A stretch of DNA of 64,000 bases from Thalassotalea profundi (GTDB taxonomy: Bacteria; Pseudomonadota; Gammaproteobacteria; Enterobacterales; Alteromonadaceae). Under the pieces are notes generated by a model that worked only from the letters and a program-made list of their open reading frames with translations, made no database searches and was not told the DNA's origin. Shown here one piece after another: positions 17,992-25,979 of this stretch. Location of the stretch: contig NZ_BNAH01000001.1 of the NCBI RefSeq assembly GCF_014653195.1, positions 79,322-143,321 on the forward strand. Direction: 5' to 3'. A program made the translations under genes and the position numbers. Position 1 is the stretch's first letter. The number at the start of each line of letters is the position of its first letter.

Positions 17992-18675
17992 GTGACTAAT
18001 AACGACGTGTTGCGACGTATCCGCTATGCTTTTGATTTAAGAGATACTAAGTTAGTAAAGATTTTTGCCAATGCTGGATTAATGGTAGATCTTGAACAAG
18101 TAAAACGTTGGTTAAAAAAAGACGACGATGAACAAATGCTTGAGTTAGCAGATGTTGAATTAGCGAGTTTCCTTAATGGCTTTATTATTGAAAAAAGAGG
18201 TCCTAGATCGGATGGCAAAAAAGTAGAGGCGGAAACGACTTTAACCAAGAATCTTATTTTAATGAAACTTAAAATTGCTTTGTCACTTCAAACTGATGAC
18301 ATAGTGGGAATGTTAGCTAAAACCGGCTTTAGCATTGGGCAGTCTGAATTGACCGCATTTTTTAGAAAACCAGATCATAAAAACTATCGTCATTGTAAAG
18401 CGCAATTTTTACGTAATTTTATTCAAGCGATTCAAGAACAATATCGACCTTCTACTACACAAACTCGTAAAGTAAATAATAAGGTAGACACGTTTAATAA
18501 ACCAAATGCAACTAAAAGTAATCAAGAGTCAACGGTTAAAAGTTATGCTAAGCCTCGTAGTAAAAAAACAGGGGCTAAAACACTTTATGTTAACCCAAAT
18601 GCGAGTAAGCCTGAAACCAAATTGAGAGTTCGTAAGGTATTAAAGTTAAAACCAGAAGATATTTATAAGCAGTAA
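17992..18675 (+). CDS. yehS: YehS-like DUF1456 protein with C-terminal extension
   Basis: 227 residues starting with GTG behind a GGAG ribosome-binding site. Two DUF1456 repeats are visible (about 4-65, with SFLNGFIIEKRG, and 82-145, with PDHKNYRHCKAQFLRNF), matching E. coli YehS. A basic, Lys/Thr/Asn-rich tail of about 75 residues follows and is absent from E. coli YehS (156 residues). The tail may bind nucleic acid or be disordered. The function of the family is unknown. The gene is 17 bases upstream of a ghrA-like gene and may be cotranscribed with it. Confidence 0.85.
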   Translation: MTNNDVLRRIRYAFDLRDTKLVKIFANAGLMVDLEQVKRWLKKDDDEQMLELADVELASFLNGFIIEKRGPRSDGKKVEAETTLTKNLILMKLKIALSLQTDDIVGMLAKTGFSIGQSELTAFFRKPDHKNYRHCKAQFLRNFIQAIQEQYRPSTTQTRKVNNKVDTFNKPNATKSNQESTVKSYAKPRSKKTGAKTLYVNPNASKPETKLRVRKVLKLKPEDIYKQ

Positions 18676-18692
18676 TAGTTAAGTTTATCGAT

Positions 18693-19637
18693 ATGACAGC
18701 CGTGATCCCATTGATTAGTCAATTACCTGAATCAGAGAAAGAACAGTGGCTAATACACTTAAATAGAAAACTTGATCCTCATAAAGTTGTTTTATCTGAT
18801 GACATGAGTCATCAAGAAAAACTAGGTGTAAAAGTAGCTATTGTGGCAAATCCAGAACCAATGAAAGTGCTCGAGTTTCCAAGTCTTGTTTGGGTGCAAA
18901 GTTTATGGGCTGGTGTAGACCGCTTACTTCATGAAATCCCATTACCAACATGTAAAGTGGCTCGCTTAGAAGATCCTTATTTGGCTGATACAATGGCAGA
19001 GGCAGTTCTCACTTGGACCCTCTACTTACACCGAGATATTCCTCAATATGCTGCTCAACAAAAGCGTAACGAATGGCTTCAGCATAAAGTTTTACCTGCT
19101 TCAACGCGTAACATAAGTATATTAGGGCTAGGAAATTTAGGGCAGGTTAGTGCAGAACGTTTAAAAACTAATGGTTTTAATGTTTCTGGGTGGAGCCTAA
19201 GCCCTAAAGTGTTGCCAGGTATTACCTGTTACCATGGAGAAGCTGCTTTAACTGAGATGTTAGCAAAAACTCATATTTTAGTTATTCTATTACCATTAAC
19301 GGGCAAAACGGACAAATTAGTTGATCAGGATTTATTATCAAAGTTGCCGAAAGGTGCACAAATAATTAATTTTGCTCGCGGCAAAATTATTGATATAAAT
19401 GCGTTAGTTTCTGCTTTAGATAATAACCACTTAAAGCATGCTGTGTTAGATGTATTCGAGCAAGAACCTTTACCCATAAAAGATAGCTTATGGTGTCATG
19501 AAAAGATAACTATTTTGCCCCACATTTCCGCCCCAACCAATTTAATATCAGCTAGCGAAATAGTAAAGAATAATATTTTTAACTACTTACATGATGGTAT
19601 TTTACCTAGGGTAGTGGATATAAATCGAGCATATTGA
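18693..19637 (+). CDS. GhrA-like 2-hydroxyacid dehydrogenase
   Basis: 314-residue NAD(P)-dependent D-2-hydroxyacid dehydrogenase of the glyoxylate/hydroxypyruvate reductase A type. The Rossmann motif GLGNLGQVSAE lies near residue 149. The catalytic Arg is in NFARGKIID, the Glu in DVFEQEPLP, and the His in ILPHISAPT. The family reduces glyoxylate or hydroxypyruvate to glycolate or glycerate. The enzyme lacks the N-terminal extension of PGDH-type members. It follows the yehS-like gene by 17 bases. Exact substrate and cofactor preference are inferred from overall similarity. Confidence 0.85.
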   Translation: MTAVIPLISQLPESEKEQWLIHLNRKLDPHKVVLSDDMSHQEKLGVKVAIVANPEPMKVLEFPSLVWVQSLWAGVDRLLHEIPLPTCKVARLEDPYLADTMAEAVLTWTLYLHRDIPQYAAQQKRNEWLQHKVLPASTRNISILGLGNLGQVSAERLKTNGFNVSGWSLSPKVLPGITCYHGEAALTEMLAKTHILVILLPLTGKTDKLVDQDLLSKLPKGAQIINFARGKIIDINALVSALDNNHLKHAVLDVFEQEPLPIKDSLWCHEKITILPHISAPTNLISASEIVKNNIFNYLHDGILPRVVDINRAY

Positions 19638-19685
19638 GAAAGCTTGATGTAAATCAAAATGTAAAAAATTAACCCTGTTAGTATT

Positions 19686-20099
19686 ATGGATATTCAAGTA
19701 TATAATGCTGATAAGGAATTAATTTTGAATACTAAACCTATTGTCTATGCCTGTACTGGCTGTTCAAATGTAGCTCGTATTGCCCATGATATAGCATTAA
19801 CCCTTGATTCTGATGGGCTAGCTGAAATGTCTTGTGTTTCAGGTGTTGTTGGTAATGTCGCACCGATAAAGGCGATTGCCAAATCAGGTCGTAAAATAAT
19901 TGCTATCGATGGTTGCTCATTATCTTGTACTAAAGCAGGCTTAAATACGTGTGATATAAAACCTGATTTTTATTTTACTATTACTGATTTAGGCATTGAT
20001 AAAAGAGATAAATGGCAAGACTCGCTAACGGATAATAGTTTAGCTATTAACAGCATTTATAAAGCTTTAGATAAAGAGGGGATTAACTTTGTCAGATGA
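19686..20099 (+). CDS. DGC-domain putative zinc-binding protein
   Basis: 137 residues of the DGC family (PF08859-type), named for the motif seen here as AIDGCSLSCTKAGL. Four conserved cysteines are present: in ACTGCSN near the N-terminus, in the DGC motif, and nearby CVSGV; they are predicted to bind zinc. The function is unknown. It is soluble, has no signal peptide, and lies 48 bases downstream of the ghrA-like gene. A weak hairpin with a short T-run follows (20110-20127). Confidence 0.8.
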   Translation: MDIQVYNADKELILNTKPIVYACTGCSNVARIAHDIALTLDSDGLAEMSCVSGVVGNVAPIKAIAKSGRKIIAIDGCSLSCTKAGLNTCDIKPDFYFTITDLGIDKRDKWQDSLTDNSLAINSIYKALDKEGINFVR

Positions 20100-20109
20100 C
20101 TATGGTGAT

Positions 20110-20127
20110 AAGGTATTTTACCTTTTT
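20110..20127 (+). terminator. Weak rho-independent terminator
   Basis: Stem AAGGTA/TACCTT with a three-base loop, running into T bases. The stem is only six base pairs, so its efficiency is doubtful. Confidence 0.35.
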
Positions 20128-20230
20128 ATTATGGACATTAACGCAGGTGCCCGTCTAAGAGCCTAGACTTGGTCCTATTTGAACATTATTATTTAATAAC
20201 AATTAGTGCCTAATCAAACGCTTAATAATA

Positions 20231-20833
20231 ATGGATAATCTAGATAAATTTCAAAACATCATCGTTGGAAAAGTTATTAAACTGATCCCATTGTCACTGT
20301 TACATAAAAGCGAACTTGTTGCTGCTTCATCTGACGGTAATCTCTCAGAACTTTGGTTTACCAATGTACCGAATGAGAAAACAATTGATCAATATATTGA
20401 TGTTGCCTTGTCAGGAAAATCAAAAGGAATAGCATTGCCTTTTGTTGTACAGGATATTGCATCAGGGAAAATTGTAGGCTCAACGCGATTATGCAATATT
20501 GATATCGACAACCGCAGAGCTGAAATTGGTTACACTTGGTATGCTAAAAGCTATCAGCGTTCAGGTGTGAATACAGATTGTAAACTATTAATGCTAAGTT
20601 TAGCATTTGAACAGTTAAATGCCATCGCTGTTGAGTTTAGAACTCACTATCACAATCATGTATCGAGAACCGCAATTGCTCGTTTAGGTGCAAAGCAAGA
20701 CGGCATTTTACGCAATCATCGCATACATCCTGATGGAGAACTTAGAGATACAGTTGTTTTTTCTATTATTGAAAGTGAATGGCCTTTGGTAAAAAAATCT
20801 TTATTATTTAAACAATCACAATATTTAAACTAA
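20231..20833 (+). CDS. GNAT family N-acetyltransferase, RimJ/RimL-like
   Basis: 200-residue acetyltransferase of the Acetyltransf_3 group. The acetyl-CoA binding region is degenerate but recognisable in the central part (GYTWYAKSYQRSGVNTDCK), and the C-terminal signature NHVSRTAIARLGAKQDGILRNH is typical of RimJ/RimL relatives that acetylate protein N-termini, antibiotics or small amines. The substrate cannot be predicted. It is followed after 19 bases by the DUF3465 gene, with which it may form a unit. Confidence 0.8.
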   Translation: MDNLDKFQNIIVGKVIKLIPLSLLHKSELVAASSDGNLSELWFTNVPNEKTIDQYIDVALSGKSKGIALPFVVQDIASGKIVGSTRLCNIDIDNRRAEIGYTWYAKSYQRSGVNTDCKLLMLSLAFEQLNAIAVEFRTHYHNHVSRTAIARLGAKQDGILRNHRIHPDGELRDTVVFSIIESEWPLVKKSLLFKQSQYLN

Positions 20834-20852
20834 CCATTGTTCAATTATTAAT

Positions 20853-21134
20853 ATGAAAGCTTTTGGTATCGTTAATAAAATTTTTCCTGATGATAACAAG
20901 GGGAGTAGGCACCAAAAATTTACGGTTATGTTAAAAAATAAACAGACAGTTTTAATTGTACATAATATTGATATTGGCAAAAAGATCCCTGATTTACATA
21001 TTGGAGATAAAATTGAATTTAATGGTGAGTATCAATGGAACAGTGCGGGAGGAATGGTACACTGGACCCATCACGATCCTCATGGTCGCCATAAAGATGG
21101 TTGGATCCGACATAAAGGGCAGCTATATCAGTAA
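20853..21134 (+). CDS. DUF3465 family small protein
   Basis: 93 residues with an OB-like beta-rich pattern and the family core GDKIEFNGEYQWN, ending in HWTHHDPHGRHKDGWI, which is rich in histidine. DUF3465 proteins are found in many gammaproteobacteria; the histidine-rich tail suggests metal or nucleic-acid binding. Their role is unknown. There is no signal peptide in this member. It converges on fur, with a short hairpin between the two stop codons. Confidence 0.78.
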   Translation: MKAFGIVNKIFPDDNKGSRHQKFTVMLKNKQTVLIVHNIDIGKKIPDLHIGDKIEFNGEYQWNSAGGMVHWTHHDPHGRHKDGWIRHKGQLYQ

Positions 21135-21140
21135 GATAAA

Positions 21141-21155
21141 GCCTCATAAAGAGGC
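21141..21155. terminator. Short hairpin between converging DUF3465 gene and fur
   Basis: A five-base-pair GC-rich stem (GCCTC/GAGGC) with loop ATAAA, followed by an A/T-rich stretch. It may serve as a weak shared terminator. Confidence 0.3.
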
Positions 21156-21169
21156 ATTATTAGAATAAA

Positions 21170-21613
21170 TTAAAGGTGTTTGTCTCGATAAGCATCACAA
21201 GCAACTTTATCTTCACATTCACCATATAAATATAGGCTGTGATTAGTTAATTTGATTTTGTGGTGTTTAGCAATATCTTCTTGTCGCTGTTCGATAACAT
21301 CGTCTTCAAATTCGACTACTTTACCGCATTTTAAGCAAACTAAATGATCATGATGTTTATTTTGAGTGAGTTCAAATACAGATTTTCCGCCTTCAAAGTG
21401 ATGTCTTGATACTATACCCGCATCATCAAATTGGTTTAAAACACGGTATACTGTTGCTAAACCAATCTCTTCATTTTGATCAAGTAATATCTTATAGACA
21501 TCTTCAGCACTGATATGTTGATTTTCAGGTTCCTGTAATATCGCTAAAATTTTAATTCTAGGCAATGTTATTTTTAATCCTGCCCTTTTTAGCTCTTCAT
21601 TTTGGCCTGCCAT
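21170..21613 (-). CDS. fur: Ferric uptake regulator
   Basis: 147-residue Fur repressor. An N-terminal winged helix (about 1-85, GLKITLPRIKILAIL and EIGLATVYRVLNQFDDAGI) contacts Fur boxes. The C-terminal dimerisation domain has metal-binding HHDHLVCLKCGKVVEF and a later Cys-containing tail. Fur with Fe2+ represses iron uptake genes. In E. coli and Vibrio fldA lies immediately upstream of fur; here fldA is 7.6 kb away, separated by a DUF4442 gene and a redox/metal cluster. No classical Fur box was recognised in its own upstream region. Confidence 0.96.
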   Translation of the reverse strand: MAGQNEELKRAGLKITLPRIKILAILQEPENQHISAEDVYKILLDQNEEIGLATVYRVLNQFDDAGIVSRHHFEGGKSVFELTQNKHHDHLVCLKCGKVVEFEDDVIEQRQEDIAKHHKIKLTNHSLYLYGECEDKVACDAYRDKHL

Positions 21614-21768
21614 ATAAATTGCTTCTCGAAGTTATTATAAAACGAAAATTATAGGTTGTTAGCGTCAGGGTTTAAAGGGTTAATTTACTTTAATTATCTA
21701 ATAAGGTGTTTTTCTTTGAAAACTCAGGTGGTACGATGAGATGATTTTAATTAATTTGTTGTATAAAG

Positions 21769-22227
21769 ATGTTTAAAAAAGCTTGGGTAATGAAGTTGTT
21801 GCTTAATATCTGGCCACCTTTTTTGTTTTGTGGCATCCGTATTGTGTATTTATCAGCTGATTTTCGTGAAGCGAAAGTCGAGTTAAGAATGCGTCCTTGG
21901 AATAAAAATGCTTTTGGGGCTCATTTTGGGGGGTCACTTTATGCTATGACAGACCCTTTTTATGTATTGATGCTAATGCCGCAATTGGGTGATCAATATT
22001 ATGTATGGGATAAGAGTGCTGATATTGATTATATAAAGCCTGGTAAGGGAGTTGTTTATGCTGAATTTCATATAAACGAAGCGATGGTTGACGATATTAT
22101 TAACAATACCGCTAGTGGTGAAAAGTATTTACCTGAATACTCTGTCGTAGTCAAAGATAAACAGGGTGATGTAGTGGCGCAATTAAATAGAACACTTTAT
22201 GTACGTAAAAAAAAGCGTCATCGTTAA
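21769..22227 (+). CDS. DUF4442 hotdog-fold protein
   Basis: 152 residues with a hotdog-fold pattern typical of DUF4442 (LSADFREAKVELRMRPWNKN, then GAHFGGSLYAMTDPF). The family is related to acyl-CoA thioesterases such as PaaI, but the catalytic identity is unknown. The gene is co-directional with the redox cluster that follows but is separated from it by 92 bases that contain a response-regulator-type direct repeat and an inverted repeat, so it is probably not part of the same operon. Confidence 0.8.
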   Translation: MFKKAWVMKLLLNIWPPFLFCGIRIVYLSADFREAKVELRMRPWNKNAFGAHFGGSLYAMTDPFYVLMLMPQLGDQYYVWDKSADIDYIKPGKGVVYAEFHINEAMVDDIINNTASGEKYLPEYSVVVKDKQGDVVAQLNRTLYVRKKKRHR

Positions 22228-22248
22228 CCCCTGTAATACCAATTCTAA

Positions 22249-22265
22249 CTTAAGGTTATTTTAAG
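22249..22265 (+). promoter_or_regulatory. PmrA/QseB-type response-regulator box
   Basis: CTTAAG (22249-22254), five bases, then TTTAAG (22260-22265): a direct repeat with an 11-base period that fits the YTTAAK-N5-YTTAAK pattern of PmrA/BasR and QseB. TATTAT (22279-22284) or TATATT (22282-22287) downstream is a good -10, placing the box over the -35. The cluster that follows encodes a regulator of exactly this class. Confidence 0.6.
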
Positions 22266-22268
22266 GTT

Positions 22269-22308
22269 ACCTGATTACTATTATATTATTCAATGTAAGT
22301 AATCAGGT
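22269..22308. repeat. Inverted repeat in the leader of the redox cluster
   Basis: Perfect 11-base arms (ACCTGATTACT at 22269-22279, complement at 22298-22308) around an 18-base loop that contains the putative -10. It ends 11 bases before the ATG at 22320. It could be a second operator or an mRNA leader hairpin. No T-run follows. Confidence 0.5.
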
Positions 22309-22319
22309 GTACTGTTTAA

Positions 22320-22781
22320 ATGCAGCCAACTCAATTAAAGATTTTTCTTGTTATATTCTTTTTGATTATCAGCCAATTAACTCATGCAGAACCTATTGCT
22401 GAGTTTGAAAGTAAACTATCTAGATATCAAGGAGATATTGTCTATATTGACTTTTGGGCTTCTTGGTGTGGCCCGTGTATTAAATCCTTTCCTTGGATGA
22501 ACGAGATGCAATCTCGGTACGAACATAAAGGGTTGAAAATCATTAGTATTAACCTTGATAGTGATTTCTCATTAGCTCGTAAATTCTTATCAAGTAATCC
22601 AGCAACCTTTGATGTTATTTATGACCCTGAAGGTGTGCTTGCGAAAAAATATCATTTAAAAGGGATGCCTAGTAGTTTTATTCTTGATCGGAAAAGCAAT
22701 GTCATTAGTGCTCATGTCGGTTTTACTGAGCAAAAGAGTGAACAGTATCACAAAGAAATTATCGCTTTATTGACAAAATAA
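22320..22781 (+). CDS. TlpA-like secreted thioredoxin-fold protein
   Basis: 153 residues: signal peptide (about 1-23, cleavage near HAE) and a thioredoxin fold of the TlpA/ResA type with the active site WCGPC (Cys50, Cys53). Such proteins reduce disulfides in the periplasm, often to prepare cysteines for metal or cofactor insertion. It is the first gene of the redox cluster; the next gene encodes a lipoprotein with a C-terminal CGC motif, a plausible substrate. No good ribosome-binding site precedes the ATG. The catalytic motif is intact; the partner is inferred from context. Confidence 0.88.
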   Translation: MQPTQLKIFLVIFFLIISQLTHAEPIAEFESKLSRYQGDIVYIDFWASWCGPCIKSFPWMNEMQSRYEHKGLKIISINLDSDFSLARKFLSSNPATFDVIYDPEGVLAKKYHLKGMPSSFILDRKSNVISAHVGFTEQKSEQYHKEIIALLTK

Positions 22782-22810
22782 TAATTTATATCGTTATTGA
22801 AGGTATCTAC

Positions 22811-23038
22811 ATGAAAATAATCTCAAATCAAAAAGTATGGTTACTTATAGGAGTTCTATCTTTATCTGCTTGTAGTTCTTTAGGGGTTGAACCTTGGGAG
22901 CGGGATAAACTGGCTAAAAAAGAAATGCTACCCAATTCAGCACCAATTGATGCTGCACTTGATGATCATATTTATTTTAGCAAAGAAGCGTCAAGTGGTG
23001 GTCGAAGCTTTGGTGGTGGAGGTTGTGGATGCAATTAA
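22811..23038 (+). CDS. DUF4266 lipoprotein with C-terminal Gly/Cys tail
   Basis: 75-residue lipoprotein precursor. The lipobox LSAC places the lipidated Cys at residue 21. The mature part of about 55 residues holds the DUF4266 core VEPWERDKLAKKEM and ends in SGGRSFGGGGCGCN. The two terminal cysteines in a glycine-rich tail look like a metal or redox site. DUF4266 genes usually precede DUF3570 genes, as here, where the reading frames overlap by ten bases. Its role is unknown; transfer of electrons or metal between the thioredoxin-like protein and the barrel is a guess. Confidence 0.88.
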   Translation: MKIISNQKVWLLIGVLSLSACSSLGVEPWERDKLAKKEMLPNSAPIDAALDDHIYFSKEASSGGRSFGGGGCGCN

Positions 23039-24318
23039 CAGATAAGAAAAATGTGAAGGCGTTACTATTAACGGCGACGACAACGTTACTTGGTACTGCA
23101 AGTGTACAAGCAGCTGAAACGAAAGCTGATGAATGGCAGTTTGACACAGCGCTAATGTATTACGGTGAAACCGATCGTGTTACTGCTGTTGAAGCGATTA
23201 TTGCTGGTAGTAAGCAGTTTGGTAATGATGAAATATTATCTTTAAAGCTAACAGTTGATACATTAACGGGAGCTTCTGCTAATGGGGCTGTTGCACAAAA
23301 TACCCCGCAAACTTTTACTCGTCCATCTGGTAAGGGGCAGTATCAAATAAAGGCTGGAGAAACGCCGTTAGATGATACATTTAAAGATACTCGCTTGCAG
23401 TTAACAGGACAGTGGACTCAACCTTTAACTGAGCGTGATATTTGGAGCATTGGCGGCAATTTATCAAAAGAATATGATTATTTTTCTGCGGCAATCAACA
23501 GTAATATAGCGAGAGACTTCAATAAAAAGAATACCACGGTATCTGCGGGGGTTTCCTTTGCGTTTGACCAAATAGATCCAGAAGGTGGAATTCCTAATGC
23601 GTTTCATACAATGCTAATTGGTGATGTAGACTCTTCAAACTTTGCATCAGATTTCGATGCTACACGAAAAGAAAGTGGTGATGATAAGACAACTGTTGAC
23701 TTACTTTTAGGCTTAACTCAAGTGATTAATCGCAATATGTTAGTGCAATTAAATTATAGTTATTCTGCTAGTAGTGGTTATATGACCGATCCATTTAAAG
23801 TATTGAGTGTGGTTGATCAACAAGGTATTAGCCAAACTTACTTATATGAAAATCGCCCTGACTCACGAAAGAAACACGCATTTTTTGGCCAAGTGAAATA
23901 TCATTTTGATACCACGATTTTAGATACATCTTATCGATATATGATGGATGATTGGGAGATCGACTCACATACTGTAGACACTAAATATATTATCCCGTTG
24001 GCTAATGGTCATACGATAGAGCCACATTTTAGGTTTTATACCCAAACGGCGGCAGAATTTTATAAACCATTTTTATTAGAGGGCCAAGTAATACCTCAAT
24101 TTGCCAGCGCGGATTACCGTATTGGTGAAATGGATGCTATGACTATTGGTATGAAATATGGCATACCTTTAAGTGATGGTGAGCATTTATCTTTTAGGAT
24201 CGCATATTATCAACAATCACCAAAGAGTGATGGAACACAAGCTGTAGGACAGTTGAATGATTTAGAGCTTTATTCAAAAGTAGACGCTATTATGGCTCAA
24301 ATAAGTTATTCATTTTAA
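23029..24318 (+). CDS. DUF3570 outer-membrane beta-barrel protein
   Basis: 430 residues from the ATG at 23029, chosen because GGAGG (23018-23022) lies six bases upstream and the signal peptide then reads normally (cleavage near VQA-AE, about residue 25). Amphipathic strands alternate through the rest, and the last residues IMAQISYSF end in Phe, the usual recognition signal for the barrel assembly machinery. DUF3570 is always found with DUF4266 and often with an ApbE-like gene, as here. The function is unknown. A role in moving electrons, metal or a small molecule across the outer membrane is inferred. Confidence 0.85.
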   Translation: MQLTDKKNVKALLLTATTTLLGTASVQAAETKADEWQFDTALMYYGETDRVTAVEAIIAGSKQFGNDEILSLKLTVDTLTGASANGAVAQNTPQTFTRPSGKGQYQIKAGETPLDDTFKDTRLQLTGQWTQPLTERDIWSIGGNLSKEYDYFSAAINSNIARDFNKKNTTVSAGVSFAFDQIDPEGGIPNAFHTMLIGDVDSSNFASDFDATRKESGDDKTTVDLLLGLTQVINRNMLVQLNYSYSASSGYMTDPFKVLSVVDQQGISQTYLYENRPDSRKKHAFFGQVKYHFDTTILDTSYRYMMDDWEIDSHTVDTKYIIPLANGHTIEPHFRFYTQTAAEFYKPFLLEGQVIPQFASADYRIGEMDAMTIGMKYGIPLSDGEHLSFRIAYYQQSPKSDGTQAVGQLNDLELYSKVDAIMAQISYSF

Positions 24319-24321
24319 CGG

Positions 24322-25218
24322 TTGATTGTGAAGCGAAATATAGAATGCCACTCCCGATGGGGTGGCTATACTTTTTTATTTAATTGTATGGCTAGTCCGT
24401 GTGAGGTGCTGATTGATTGTAACGATAAGCTTTTAGCAAATAATATAGCATCAGCAATAGCTAAAGAAGCTTGGCGAATAGAAGATAAATATTCACGATA
24501 CAATATTCAAAGTGTTTGTGGGCAACTTAATGAAAAAGCAGGGCAGTCGTGCGCTATAGATAATGAAACCTTCTTACTTTTGCAATTTGCTGATCAATGT
24601 TTTCAGATTAGTAACGGTTTATTTGACATAACCTCAGGTATTTTAAGAAAAATATGGCATTTTGATTGTTCAGATAATATACCTACTCAAAAGGAAGTCA
24701 GTCACTTACTTCCTTTTATTGGATGGTCGAAAACATCTTTGACGGACGCTACGTTTACCATGTTGCCAAATATGGAAATTGATTTAGGGGGAATAGGTAA
24801 AGAGTATGCTGTTGATAAGGCTATATTAATTGCGAAAAAAATGTCTACTTATCCAACTTTAATTAACTTTGGTGGTGACATTGCTGTAACAGGGCCTAGA
24901 AATGAAAATCAAGCTTGGCTTATTGGCGTTGAGCATCCTTCTCTTAAAGAAAAAAATAATGTAATGGTAAAGATAAAAACAGGCGCTATAGCAACAAGTG
25001 GCGATGCAAACCGCTATTTATTAAAAAATGGCAAACGCTACGGTCATGTACTAAATGTTAAAACAGGTTGGTCAGTTGAAGAACCGCCCAATGCCATTAC
25101 TGTTGCTGCTCCGCAATGTATTCAAGCAGGGTTTTTAGCCACACTTGCTTTATTACATGGAAAAGATGCGGAGTTATTTTTATCTGATCAAGACATTAAG
25201 TATTGGGCAATTCGTTAA
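24322..25218 (+). CDS. ApbE-like FAD:protein FMN transferase homologue, divergent
   Basis: 298 residues from TTG 24322 (GTG 24328 is equally possible). Family features are the N-terminal MASPCEVLID, the central DLGGIGKEYAVDKA, INFGGDIAVTG, and ATSGDANRYLLKNGKRYGHVLN. ApbE enzymes attach FMN to Thr/Ser of exported proteins. Two oddities are seen: no signal peptide or lipobox, and the conserved Asp of the ADALATA metal site is Gly270 (QAGFLAT). Either the enzyme uses a different metal arrangement or it has another role. It follows the DUF3570 gene with three bases between. No flavinylation motif was spotted in the neighbouring proteins. Confidence 0.82.
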   Translation: MIVKRNIECHSRWGGYTFLFNCMASPCEVLIDCNDKLLANNIASAIAKEAWRIEDKYSRYNIQSVCGQLNEKAGQSCAIDNETFLLLQFADQCFQISNGLFDITSGILRKIWHFDCSDNIPTQKEVSHLLPFIGWSKTSLTDATFTMLPNMEIDLGGIGKEYAVDKAILIAKKMSTYPTLINFGGDIAVTGPRNENQAWLIGVEHPSLKEKNNVMVKIKTGAIATSGDANRYLLKNGKRYGHVLNVKTGWSVEEPPNAITVAAPQCIQAGFLATLALLHGKDAELFLSDQDIKYWAIR

Positions 25219-25239
25219 TTGGTTTAGCATGGTAACTTT

Positions 25240-25899
25240 ATGAGAATACTACTAGTAGAAGATGACAGACCATTAGCTGAAGGTTTACAACAATCATTAC
25301 GCCGTGAAGGGTATTCAGTTGACTGGGTGAATAATGGCAAACAAGCTATTGATGGTATCGCAGGGGGGGATTGTGAATTAGTGATACTCGATTTAGGGCT
25401 GCCTGATGTTGATGGTATTACGGTGCTTAAAGAAATTAAAAATTCAAACAAAGCCTTACCGGTATTAATTTTAACAGCAAGAGATGGTATTGAAAGTAAA
25501 GTAACAGGTCTCGATTTAGGTGCCGATGACTATATCGCTAAACCATTTGACATGGATGAACTACATGCTCGATTACGTGTGATAGAGCGACGCATAGGTA
25601 CCAGTTCAAGTGCTCTAGTTTGTATAAATAATGTTGCATTAGATACCGCGGCACACTCTATTACTGTTGATAATCACCCAATTAATTTATCTCGGCGTGA
25701 GTACATGATAATAAAATCCTTAATGGAAAATGCAGGCCGCATACAATCTAAAAGTCAGTTAGAGACGCGTCTTTATGAGTGGGGCGATGAAGTTGCAAGT
25801 AATACTATTGAAGTGCATATTTCAAATATTCGTAAAAAATTGCCTAAAGAATTTATTAATACTGTTCGTGGCGTTGGCTACATAATTCATCGTCAATAA
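25240..25899 (+). CDS. OmpR-family response regulator, PmrA/QseB type
   Basis: 219 residues: receiver domain (about 1-115; acidic pair DD at 8-9, phosphoacceptor Asp in LDLGLPDVDG near residue 51, Lys in AKPFDMDEL) and a winged-helix DNA-binding domain (about 125-217, ending TIEVHISNIRKKLP and TVRGVGYI). Sequence style and length match PmrA/BasR and QseB, and the box at 22249-22265 is the type such proteins bind. It is paired with the sensor kinase 80 bases downstream. It most likely autoregulates the whole cluster; the inducing signal is unknown. Confidence 0.92.
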   Translation: MRILLVEDDRPLAEGLQQSLRREGYSVDWVNNGKQAIDGIAGGDCELVILDLGLPDVDGITVLKEIKNSNKALPVLILTARDGIESKVTGLDLGADDYIAKPFDMDELHARLRVIERRIGTSSSALVCINNVALDTAAHSITVDNHPINLSRREYMIIKSLMENAGRIQSKSQLETRLYEWGDEVASNTIEVHISNIRKKLPKEFINTVRGVGYIIHRQ

Positions 25900-25979
25900 T
25901 GTAATTGTATTTAATTTACATGTATCGCATGATGAATAACCGAGTAACTTATGGTGAAAGAATGATGGTTATTAAATAA

